From contig CAZMUA010000028.1 in assembly GCA_964569695.1 (NCBI GenBank), forward strand, positions 1 to 15,018: a DNA stretch of 15,018 nt. The letters are read 5' to 3'. Below, piece by piece: positions 1-6,289 of the stretch. The stretch is from UBA8106 sp964569695 (GTDB lineage: Bacteria > Acidobacteriota > Vicinamibacteria > Vicinamibacterales > UBA823). The position numbers and the translations under genes are program-made. Positions within the stretch are counted from its first letter, which is position 1; every line of letters starts with the position of its first letter. The notes beneath the pieces were generated by a model. It searched no databases. It worked only from the letters and a program-made list of their open reading frames with translations, and was not told the origin of the DNA.

Positions 1-1
1 T

Positions 2-796
2 ATTCTGATTACCGTGATGACCGTTAATAACGAAATCGGTGTAATCCAGCCGATTGCCGATATCTCGAAAGTGGCACGGGCACACGGTGTGCCGTTACAC
101 ACCGATGCTGCTCAAGCGTTAGGAAAAACACCTGTCGAGGTCGGTCAACTCGGCGTCGACTTTTTGTCTATGTCGGCCCACAAGATGTACGGACCAAAAG
201 GGGTAGGCGCGCTGTATATCAGGAGAGGAAATCGCCGGGCTGCGCTCGATCCACTTATCTATGGAGGAGGACACGAGCAAGGTCTGCGCTCCGGTACTTT
301 AAATGTAGCGGGTATAGTCGGTTTTGGTTGTGCAGCGGAACTTTGTTCGAAAGAATTCATGACGGAACTCGACTACGTTAAACGGTTGCGTGACCGGCTT
401 TGGAATGGTTTAAACGACCGAGTGTCTGATATTCGCCTAAACGGCTCGATGGATCGGCGTGTTCACCACAACTTAAACGTGAGCTTTGCTGGTGTGGATG
501 GTGAGGCGCTATTAATCAGTCTCGATGATATCGCAGCGTCATCTGGTTCGGCATGTTCTTCAGAAAGTCATACGCCATCCCATGTGGTTCAGGCGCTAGG
601 TGTTGAGGACAACTTGGCACGGGCGTCCATTCGATTTGGCCTCAGTCACGACAACACTGATGCGGAGATTGACTATATCGTGAATAAAGTGGCCGACATG
701 GTTCGACACCTACGTGCTCTATCACCGCTTCGTAAAGATGATGTATCACATGAAGAGGATGACCCTGTTGTTGCTCGTTGGCTAGGAGATCGGTAG
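2..796 (+). CDS. iscS: Cysteine desulfurase IscS, C-terminal part
   Basis: A PLP enzyme that removes sulfur from cysteine as an enzyme-bound persulfide and passes it to the Fe-S scaffold. The gene enters from the left edge, so the N-terminal third is missing; the frame is open from base 2. Visible hallmarks are the VNNEIGVIQP stretch, the PLP lysine in SAHKMYGPKG, the GGGHEQGLRSGT segment, and the catalytic cysteine in SSGSACSSES. That cysteine sits on a long flexible loop, as in group I (IscS/NifS) enzymes rather than SufS. The match to E. coli IscS runs through the conserved LRALSPL near the end, but the last residues (acidic, ending ARWLGDR) do not resemble the E. coli tail that contacts IscU. 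The stop lies 20 nt before the iscU-like start, so the two are probably one transcript. Assignment is secure. Confidence 0.95.
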   Translation: MLITVMTVNNEIGVIQPIADISKVARAHGVPLHTDAAQALGKTPVEVGQLGVDFLSMSAHKMYGPKGVGALYIRRGNRRAALDPLIYGGGHEQGLRSGTLNVAGIVGFGCAAELCSKEFMTELDYVKRLRDRLWNGLNDRVSDIRLNGSMDRRVHHNLNVSFAGVDGEALLISLDDIAASSGSACSSESHTPSHVVQALGVEDNLARASIRFGLSHDNTDAEIDYIVNKVADMVRHLRALSPLRKDDVSHEEDDPVVARWLGDR

Positions 797-816
797 TTGA
801 GGAGGGTGCTGCCTCT

Positions 817-1200
817 ATGAAACACTCGCCTGATGTCATCGACCATGTTCAACATCCAAGAAACGTGGGTTCATTGCCGGTGGATGGAATTGACGTTGGG
901 ACAGGTTTGGTTGAGTCTCCAGAACATGGTGTGGTGACCCGCTTGCAGATTAAGGTCGACTCCGCGACGGGTATCATTAATGAAGCAAGGTTCAAGACAT
1001 TTGGCTGTGGGTTTGCGATTGCAAGTTCGAGTATTGTAACTGAATGGATTAAAGGACAAACGCTTAATGAAGCGTTGGCAATCAAACCTGCAGATATTGA
1101 GAAGGCGCTAAATTTGAGTTCGTCGAAACGGCACTGTTCGGTTCTGGCTGAAGATGCAGTGAAGGCAGCGATTGCGGATTATCGGAAAAAACGAGATTAG
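817..1200 (+). CDS. iscU: IscU-like Fe-S scaffold with altered active site
   Basis: A 127-residue homologue of the IscU scaffold, on which Fe-S clusters are built from IscS sulfur. The start is the ATG after a GGAGGG ribosome site (801-806); an in-frame TTG at 778 inside iscS is less likely. Overall similarity to E. coli IscU is high and collinear (VIDHxxxPRNVGS, IASSSIVTEWIKG, LAEDAVKAAIADY). Cys64 (FGCGFA), His106 and Cys107 (RHCSVLAEDA) are retained. The first ligand motif, normally PxCGD, reads P-E-H-G-V: Cys37 is His (CAT, 925-927) and Asp39 is Val. The LPPVK motif bound by the HscA chaperone is L-S-S-S-K (residues 100-104). Each change needs several base substitutions, so a sequencing error is unlikely. 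The family is certain; whether it builds normal [2Fe-2S] clusters is open. Confidence 0.93.
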   Translation: MKHSPDVIDHVQHPRNVGSLPVDGIDVGTGLVESPEHGVVTRLQIKVDSATGIINEARFKTFGCGFAIASSSIVTEWIKGQTLNEALAIKPADIEKALNLSSSKRHCSVLAEDAVKAAIADYRKKRD

Positions 1201-1253
1201 CAGACACTATAGGATCTGGCGTTACCTGTTTCGGTGCGTCTGAGGATGAGACA

Positions 1254-1580
1254 ATGATTGAGATTACAACTGCTGCTGCGAAGCGTATTCAAGAATTAAT
1301 GATAGCGCAGGGATTCAGCGACGGTGGATTACGCATCGGGGTTAAGGCTGGCGGTTGCTCTGGGTTTAGTTACGTGTACGACTGGGCATCTAAACCAAAA
1401 AGCGATGATCAGGTTTTCGAAAGTGCTGAAGGCATCAAAGTGTTTGTCGATCCCAAGAGCTATGCACTCTTGGATGGCACTGTGCTTGACTGTGATGCGA
1501 ACATGCTCGGGCAGTCACTGGTATTCAAGAACCCTAACGCAACCTCTTCATGCGGTTGCGGTGAGTCATTTAGCGTTTGA
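1254..1580 (+). CDS. iscA: A-type Fe-S carrier protein (IscA/ErpA family)
   Basis: A 108-residue A-type carrier that binds Fe or an Fe-S cluster and hands it to target apoproteins. All three conserved cysteines are present: Cys35 in AGGCSGF and Cys100/Cys102 in the C-terminal SCGCGESF. Length is normal for the family. The start ATG has a modest GAGGA ribosome site about 7 nt upstream. It follows the iscU-like gene by 53 nt on the same strand. No hscB, hscA or fdx follows, unlike the E. coli isc operon. Sequence alone does not separate IscA from ErpA; the isc context favours IscA. Confidence 0.92.
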   Translation: MIEITTAAAKRIQELMIAQGFSDGGLRIGVKAGGCSGFSYVYDWASKPKSDDQVFESAEGIKVFVDPKSYALLDGTVLDCDANMLGQSLVFKNPNATSSCGCGESFSV

Positions 1581-1640
1581 GACCTAAAGCTGAGTTTAAC
1601 TTTCCAATAATTTCACGCTACTTCCGCTCAACAGTTTCTA

Positions 1641-1667
1641 TTGAGTATGGTAACTGCGTGGTACACT
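1641..1667 (+). promoter_or_regulatory. Possible promoter with extended -10 box
   Basis: TTGAGT at 1641-1646 is followed 15 nt later by TACACT (1662-1667), which is preceded by TGG and so forms an extended -10 (TGGTACACT). The -35 spacing is short. Transcription would begin near 1674, inside the annotated start region of the next gene; an in-frame GTG at 1675 could then be a leaderless start. Confidence 0.35.
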
Positions 1668-1668
1668 G

Positions 1669-2178
1669 ATGTTCGTGAGGCTATTAGCGTTCCTGCAGAC
1701 GGCTCGCCACGATCCGATGCGGGGATATTATGTGGCTGCGATAGCTGGTGTAACACTTACGGTGAGTGCATTCTTACCGTGGGTAGTAGTTGGTGAAAAC
1801 AACTTGGGTGGTTTTCCAGGCATGTCGGGTGTTTGGATCGCGGGGCTTGGGCTATCGGCTACAGTGCTTGCAGCGCTGAGCCTTATTACTAGAAAAAACT
1901 CCAGGCATCCGTTACTAGTTGTAGGACTGCTTGCCTTCGGGATCTTATTTGTGGTCGAGCGACTGATGGTGCGAATGGCGACTGAACGTGCTTGGGCGGC
2001 TGAGCAGGCTTCTGCCCTGGTTGGCGGTAATACCAGTCAGGGGTCAATTGAAGCTGTCGCTACTCCAGGACTTTACTTAGGTCTGGGCTCGTCGTTCTTG
2101 ATAGTGTTGTTTGGTCTCACTATTGTGGTTAAACGTGCGTCGAATCCTTATACAGAAGAAACTGATGATGACGTGTAA
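1669..2178 (+). CDS. Unknown four-helix membrane protein
   Basis: I do not recognise this 169-residue protein. It shows about four hydrophobic segments, roughly residues 21-41, 50-73, 80-97 and 132-153. A short basic N-terminal stretch (about 1-20) precedes them, a polar loop of some 35 residues lies between helices 3 and 4, and the tail is acidic (ending ETDDDV). Helix 1 ends in FLPWVVV, and the loop after it is Gly-rich (NNLGGFPGMSG). No catalytic or metal motif is visible. There is no clear ribosome site before the ATG at 1669; a GTG at 1675 lies at the expected distance behind a possible -10 box. It sits 88 nt after iscA and 41 nt before the mqnD-like gene, which gives no functional clue. 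Confidence 0.75.
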   Translation: MFVRLLAFLQTARHDPMRGYYVAAIAGVTLTVSAFLPWVVVGENNLGGFPGMSGVWIAGLGLSATVLAALSLITRKNSRHPLLVVGLLAFGILFVVERLMVRMATERAWAAEQASALVGGNTSQGSIEAVATPGLYLGLGSSFLIVLFGLTIVVKRASNPYTEETDDDV

Positions 2179-2219
2179 CACTGCTGCTGATTGATACCAA
2201 GTTGTATGAGTTCAAAATC

Positions 2220-3047
2220 ATGAAAATAACAGTTGCCCACAGTCCTGACTCTGACGACGCGTTCATGTTCTACGGTTTAGCTAGTAAGAACGTTGTTACT
2301 GACGGGTTTGAGGTTGAACAAGTACTTGACGACATCGAGACCTTAAATCGAGCGGCGTTCGAAGGACAATACGAAGTAACGGCGGTATCGTTTCACGCCT
2401 ACGCGCATTTAGCGGATCGTTATGCTCTGCTTCCACACGGTGCGAGTATGGGTGACAGGTATGGACCGATTGTCGTTACGACTCCAGAAGGTCCATCTTC
2501 CGTCAAGGGGGCAAAGGTTGCGATTCCAGGTACCTTAACGACTGCGTATTTGGTGCTACAACTCCTTGAACCAGAATTTGAATATGTTGTAGTCCCATTC
2601 GATCAAATCGAAGAAGCAGTAACAGGTGGCGAAGTGGATGCTGGGCTTCTCATTCATGAAGGTCAGTTAACCTATGCTGATGACGGCCTACGCAAGATTG
2701 TTGATCTAGGAGAATGGTGGGCTGATGAAACAGACGGTCTCCCCTTACCTCTTGGCGGAAATATCATTCGCCGCGACCTCGGCACTCCTATCATGAAGCG
2801 CGTATCCAGCATGTTACACGACAGCATCGCCTATGCGATGTCCCATCGCCCTGAGGCAATCGAGTACGCACAGCAGTTCGGACGCGGGCTCGATCAAACG
2901 CGCACAGATACATTTGTAGGTATGTACGTCAATGATCTAACCCTCGATTATGGCGAGCGTGGAAGAACTGCAGTCCGGCACTTGTTCAATACGGCCTATG
3001 AGCGTGGACTGATTCCAAAGCCGATTGATGTTGAATTTATTAAATAG
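2220..3047 (+). CDS. mqnD: MqnD-family 1,4-dihydroxy-6-naphthoate synthase
   Basis: A 275-residue member of the MqnA/MqnD family. MqnD converts cyclic dehypoxanthinyl futalosine to 1,4-dihydroxy-6-naphthoate in the futalosine route to menaquinone. Shared with Thermus MqnD are DIETLNRAAFEG, the VSFHAYAHLADRYALL region, KVAIPGTLTTAYLVLQL, GEVDAGLLIHEG with the catalytic-type His146, VDLGEWWADETDGLPLPLG and a YVNDLTLDYGERG end. The N-terminal motif is HSPDSDDAFMF instead of the classical SPCPNDTF. The ATG at 2220 gives the usual MKITVAHSP start; a TTG at 2202 would add six residues. mqnE lies 3.2 kb away, which supports the pathway. The gene converges on btuF with a 49-nt gap. MqnD is preferred over MqnA because of the longer similarity, though not with certainty. 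Confidence 0.85.
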   Translation: MKITVAHSPDSDDAFMFYGLASKNVVTDGFEVEQVLDDIETLNRAAFEGQYEVTAVSFHAYAHLADRYALLPHGASMGDRYGPIVVTTPEGPSSVKGAKVAIPGTLTTAYLVLQLLEPEFEYVVVPFDQIEEAVTGGEVDAGLLIHEGQLTYADDGLRKIVDLGEWWADETDGLPLPLGGNIIRRDLGTPIMKRVSSMLHDSIAYAMSHRPEAIEYAQQFGRGLDQTRTDTFVGMYVNDLTLDYGERGRTAVRHLFNTAYERGLIPKPIDVEFIK

Positions 3048-3096
3048 TCTGTTTACTTAGACTCTACAGATCCTTTTCATCACGTCGAATGCCCGA

Positions 3097-3996
3097 CTAT
3101 TGTTTAAATGCGTCTGGGTGCAAGGCGCGAGCTAGGCGTTCGGTTGCCATTGCTATCCGCGGACCTGGAACGACGAGATCCGCACCCTGCAGAAAGTAGA
3201 CGCGTCCTGCTTGAACAGCGGGAAGTGATGGAAGCAGGTTCCATACGGCCAGCTCTCTTCTGATATCTGTTGGTTTTAGGGCGTTGCCCGCTCTAACTTC
3301 GATTATGACTTCTGGAGCCCGAGCTAAAATCGTTTCCGTGCTAGCCTGTACTGATGGACGCGTTGTATCAGCGAAAACGTTTTTCGATCCAGCTATTTCA
3401 AGCATTTCATTGTGAAACCCTTTTCCACCGTTAGCGAATAGATTGCGGATTGATAGAGGTTCCTTAGCAAAAACAAGCAACGTACGAGGACGATTACGTC
3501 CAGCGACTCTTGCTCTAATTCCCTGTAAATCTGATTCGATCTGTCTTGCGACCTGTTCTGCTCTGGTGGCGTGGCCAGTCTGCACTCCAAGCGAACGGAT
3601 CCCTGCCAGGATATGGTCAAGCGTGCCATGTGTATAACTGGAAACATTAATACCTGCGTTGGCTAGCTGTTTGAGTAGGGTGAATTGTGTTTCGTAGGCG
3701 ATAACTAAATCTGGTTGTAATGACAGGATAGTTTCGACAGCAGGGTCGACAAGCCCACCCACGCGTGGCAATTGCGTGGCGGCCGGCGGATAGACATCAT
3801 AGTTGCTGACACCAATTACCTGAGAACCCGCACCGATGGCGAACAAGATTTCCGTGACTGCTGGAATCAGAGAAATTATTCGCTGTGGTGGAGACGATTG
3901 TGATGTGACCGTGGCAGAAGAGATCACAAATAAAAGTGCAAGGCTCGCGCATCTATAACTTCGCATCGAAGAACTTCTTGGCTTAATTCTTGTCAT
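3097..3996 (-). CDS. btuF: Periplasmic vitamin B12-binding protein
   Basis: The 299-residue substrate-binding protein of a B12-type ABC importer. It captures cobalamin in the periplasm and delivers it to the permease. A signal peptide is visible: a basic N-terminus, then ASLALLFVISSATVTSQ with a signal peptidase I type site and no lipobox cysteine. The mature part begins with PQRIISLIPAVTEILFAIGAG and carries YPPAATQLPRVGG and PAVETILSLQPDLVIAYE, the corrinoid-binding pattern of the BtuF/FecB fold. I chose the ATG at 3996 because it overlaps the permease stop as ATGA; the alternative at 3966 would leave a shorter signal peptide. It is the last gene of the riboswitch-led unit, and its context makes cobalamin the likely ligand rather than a siderophore. 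Confidence 0.9.
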   Translation of the reverse strand: MTRIKPRSSSMRSYRCASLALLFVISSATVTSQSSPPQRIISLIPAVTEILFAIGAGSQVIGVSNYDVYPPAATQLPRVGGLVDPAVETILSLQPDLVIAYETQFTLLKQLANAGINVSSYTHGTLDHILAGIRSLGVQTGHATRAEQVARQIESDLQGIRARVAGRNRPRTLLVFAKEPLSIRNLFANGGKGFHNEMLEIAGSKNVFADTTRPSVQASTETILARAPEVIIEVRAGNALKPTDIRRELAVWNLLPSLPAVQAGRVYFLQGADLVVPGPRIAMATERLARALHPDAFKQ

Positions 3997-4857
3997 TGGC
4001 GTCGTACCAGTAGCCAGAGGAAGAATGGCCCACCAATGAGGGCCGTGATGATGCCAACGGGTAGTTCGAGCGGCGCCATCACCGTACGGGCTACTACATC
4101 GCATGCTACGAGAAATGAAGCACCAAGGCATGCCGAAGCAGGCATCACAATGCGATGATCCGCACCGACAAGCAGTCTCACGAGATGTGGAATCACGATG
4201 CCGATGAAGCCAATCGGTCCACTAAGAGAGACTGCTGCGGCGGTAGCCAGTGAGGCAGTCAAGAAGGCGAGACGCTGAGTTCTCAGCACGTCCACGCCCC
4301 GCGAGGCTGCACTATCAACACCAAGTGTAAGTAGATTCAATGACTTGGGTAACCAAGCGAACCCTATAAACGCGATTAACGTAAACGGAAGCGCTGCCAG
4401 AATTGGCTGATAGCCACTAACATCAAGGTTGCCCATCAGCCACCTTACCGTCTGGAAGGTTTGGGTAAAGTCATTCAAGTACTGAACGAACATGATTACG
4501 GATGAAAAAAATGAATTGATCGTAACACCGGCAAGAAGCAGGACCATTGTTGATAAATCACGGTGTCGCAAAGTAGCCAGTGCGTACACAATTCCAGCTG
4601 CCATAAGTGAACCCAGAAAGCTGGCAAGTGGCAACGCAGGGATGACGCTTGCTAGGACAGGAGCTCCAAAAGTGATCACCAACATCGCTCCAAGCGATGA
4701 GCCTGCAGAAATTCCGAGGGTGTATGGCGTTGCCAAGGGATTACGAAGTAGTGCTTGGAATACAACGCCAGCGGCAGCGAGTGAAGCACCTACGAGTGCT
4801 CCAGTCAGAGCCCGTGGTAGGCGGGCAATGAAAAAGATTTGCGCGTCGACATTTTCG
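3993..4857 (-). CDS. btuC: B12 ABC transporter permease BtuC/FecCD, 5' end in gap
   Basis: Inner-membrane permease of the FecCD family, incomplete because its N-terminus falls in the 100-N gap. The readable part starts just before FFIARLPRALTGALVGASLAAAG and continues through VFQALLRNPLATPYTLGISAGSSLGAM, several hydrophobic helices, the GPIGFIGIVIPHLVRLLVG coupling region that contacts the ATPase, and the usual ending ITALIGGPFFLWLLVRR. FecCD proteins normally have about 45-60 residues before the RLPR motif, so one helix is missing from the sequence. The stop codon overlaps the btuF start by 4 nt, which implies translational coupling. The riboswitch upstream points to cobalamin. Confidence 0.9.
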
Positions 4858-4957
4858 NNNNNNNNNNNNNNNNNNNNNNNNNNNNNNNNNNNNNNNNNNN
4901 NNNNNNNNNNNNNNNNNNNNNNNNNNNNNNNNNNNNNNNNNNNNNNNNNNNNNNNNN
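4858..4957. other. Assembly gap of exactly 100 N
   Basis: A run of 100 Ns between the ATPase and permease genes. It must hold the last codons of the ATPase, the junction, and about 45-50 codons of the permease, which together would need more than 100 nt. The length is therefore probably a scaffolding placeholder, and reading frames drawn through it are meaningless. Confidence 0.98.
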
Positions 4958-5739
4958 TGACCACTTAGTGGATGGCGGTCGACCGACGCGTCAACGTCGT
5001 AGAGTCGCGAAATATTCTTGGGATTAAGAACAGCGTCCAGTTCACCTGCAGCTAGTATTCGACCATCGCGCAGCAAAACCACATTCTGACAAATGCTAGC
5101 GGCGAAATTGAGGTCATGAGTTGAAACGATCATCGTGATGCCACGATTAGCGTTCAGTTGCCGAAGTGTTGCACCGATCTCCATTTGGTATCCGAGGTCG
5201 AGTGATGCGGTCGGTTCGTCCAGGAGCAAGATTTCCGGTGCTAATTCCACAGGAACATCAACAGGTGAGTGTCCGAACTGTGCTAGGGCGCTCGCAATAA
5301 TAACCCGTTGTTTTTCTCCTCCACTCAGTGTCATGAAGGACCGATCGGCCAATGCTGCAGTGCCGGTTTGGGCGAGGGCCGTTCTCGCGATCGCTAGATC
5401 GTTAGGTCCTTCAGTTTCGAACGGCTGCAGGTGTGGATAACGTCCCATTAAAACAATTTCTAAGACCGAATAATCGAACGCTACGTGGGTTTCTTGAGGC
5501 ACGACTGCCATCTGTCTTGCCAATAAACTCCGGGGAATGTTTTGCAGGTTAACGCCATTCACTTCTACCCGTCCGCTGGGCGGTGTCAGCATTCCTGATA
5601 ACAATCGCAGTAAGGTGGTTTTGCCTGACCCATTTGGACCGAGAATGCCAACCACTGTGGTTGGCTGGATGGTCAGAGCGATGTCTTGTAATACGGGTTG
5701 CGCACCGTACGAGTACGATAGATCAACGATACTGAGCAA
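4958..5739 (-). CDS. btuD: B12 ABC transporter ATPase, 3' end in gap
   Basis: Cytoplasmic ATPase of the importer, of the FepC/BtuD family. In order it shows Walker A GPNGSGKTT (about residues 34-42), a Q-loop in VVPQETH, the signature LSGGEKQR, Walker B ILLLDEPTASLD, and the H-loop STHDLN. It ends at the gap after LYDVDASVDRHPLSG, a sequence normally close to the C-terminus, so only about 10-15 residues are missing. The start is a TTG (5739), giving MLSIVDLSYSYG, with GGAG 7 nt upstream. The first 17 nt overlap the end of a small upstream reading frame, so its translation may be coupled to that frame. The reading frame continues open beyond the gap only by chance. Confidence 0.92.
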
Positions 5740-5875
5740 TATAGATCTCCCTAGGAACGTTGGGTGTCCAGTGGGATAACCCTAACGATGCGCCATGCTC
5801 CAACATTTGATACAAGCCCAGGAAAACCAGCAGGCTGGTCAAAAAATATTGTCTGGTAGGTGTAAAGTGCGACAT
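5723..5875 (-). CDS. Small one-helix membrane protein, first gene after riboswitch
   Basis: A 50-residue frame that I read directly from the minus strand. ATG (5875) is preceded by GAGAAGGAG, with AAGGAG at 5884-5879 and a short 3-nt spacer. The product has a polar N-terminus (MSHFTPTRQ), one hydrophobic segment (about residues 10-25, YFLTSLLVFLGLYQML), then EHGASLGLSHW with two histidines and a polar tail ending AQYR. It lies between the cobalamin riboswitch and the ATPase gene, fills that space, and its stop overlaps the ATPase TTG start by 17 nt. I cannot place it in a family; it lacks the features I would expect of CbtB. It could be a true transporter subunit or simply a coupling leader peptide. 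Conservation has not been tested. Confidence 0.55.
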   Translation of the reverse strand: MSHFTPTRQYFLTSLLVFLGLYQMLEHGASLGLSHWTPNVPREIYIAQYR

Positions 5876-5910
5876 GGGCTCCTTCTCGGCGTAACCACGC
5901 GCCGAACCTA

Positions 5911-5934
5911 CCTGTTTAAGTCAAGTCCAACAGG
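5911..5934 (-). promoter_or_regulatory. Hairpin between aptamer and ribosome site
   Basis: CCTGTT and AACAGG form a 6-bp stem with a 12-nt loop, just after the riboswitch P1 stem and before the small gene. Its position fits the regulatory hairpin (P13-like) whose loop contacts the aptamer in cobalamin riboswitches. No U-tract follows, so it does not look like a terminator and control of translation is more likely. The loop-loop contact is not demonstrated. Confidence 0.4.
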
Positions 5935-5948
5935 CAGAAAGGACGAAG

Positions 5949-6180
5949 CCCAGTAGCCAGGTATCCTGACTTGCGGATCGACACGAATCAACTACGCCTT
6001 CCCATGCTTTTTCTGAGCACAGTGGCGGCTCTTGGTGTCCACCTCTAACTCATATGAGTCGGCCTCAAACCGATTTATACAAGTGATGTTCTGATGGCCA
6101 AGAACACAACGCTGACTCGCTCCCCGCTAACAGTGGCGGGACCGTGTGGGATTTTCACCCACTTCCCAACAGCCACTGGG
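5949..6180 (-). promoter_or_regulatory. Cobalamin riboswitch (adenosylcobalamin class)
   Basis: A complete aptamer in the 5' leader of the B12 uptake genes. Read on the minus strand, P1 forms between CCCAGTGGC (6180-6172) and GCTACTGGG (5957-5949), nine pairs including one G-U. Inside are GGGAAGTGGGTGAAAATCCC, then CGGTCCCGCCACTGTTAGCG with GGGAG, a side arm closed by GAGTC/GACTC, a second GCCACTGTG, GGGAAGGCG, and the B12 box AAGTCAGGATACCTGGC. The order and spacing match the known family. Bound cobalamin would be expected to switch off the downstream small protein and transporter genes. No intrinsic terminator is visible before the first start codon, so translational control is the better guess. 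Confidence 0.95.
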
Positions 6181-6200
6181 AAGCGTCGAATTGTGGCCTG

Positions 6201-6209
6201 AGTATAGCA
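6201..6209 (-). promoter_or_regulatory. Extended -10 promoter of the B12 operon
   Basis: TGCTATACT on the minus strand is a near-consensus extended -10 element. Transcription would start near 6194, about a dozen bases before the riboswitch P1 stem. No good -35 box is seen at the usual distance, which is normal for extended -10 promoters. Confidence 0.6.
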
Positions 6210-6289
6210 CGGCCAATCTAGGTGTTTCAGTGAGCACAACACTCATGGCATGATAAGAATCTATAAGGAGTAAATCCGTATATAAAATA

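Noticed and set aside
778..816. TTG-initiated extension of the IscU-like protein
   Set aside because: It overlaps the end of iscS, and the ATG at 817 has a good ribosome site and matches the family N-terminus.
3046..3063. AGTCT/AGACT inverted repeat between mqnD and btuF as a bidirectional terminator
   Set aside because: Only a 5-bp AT-rich stem overlapping the mqnD stop, with no T-tract on either side.
4492..4857. Long plus-strand frame opposite btuC
   Set aside because: Antisense to a clear FecCD permease and without recognisable features.
4741..4957. ABC ATPase frame continuing through the Ns into sequence of the permease region
   Set aside because: The frame is open across the Ns only because they carry no stops. 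The sequence beyond encodes the FecCD permease in another frame.
6115..6123. GAGTCAGC near the riboswitch core as a second B12 box
   Set aside because: It lacks the following GGANACC part and pairs with GACTC at 6056-6060 as a side arm. The true B12 box is at about 5958-5974.
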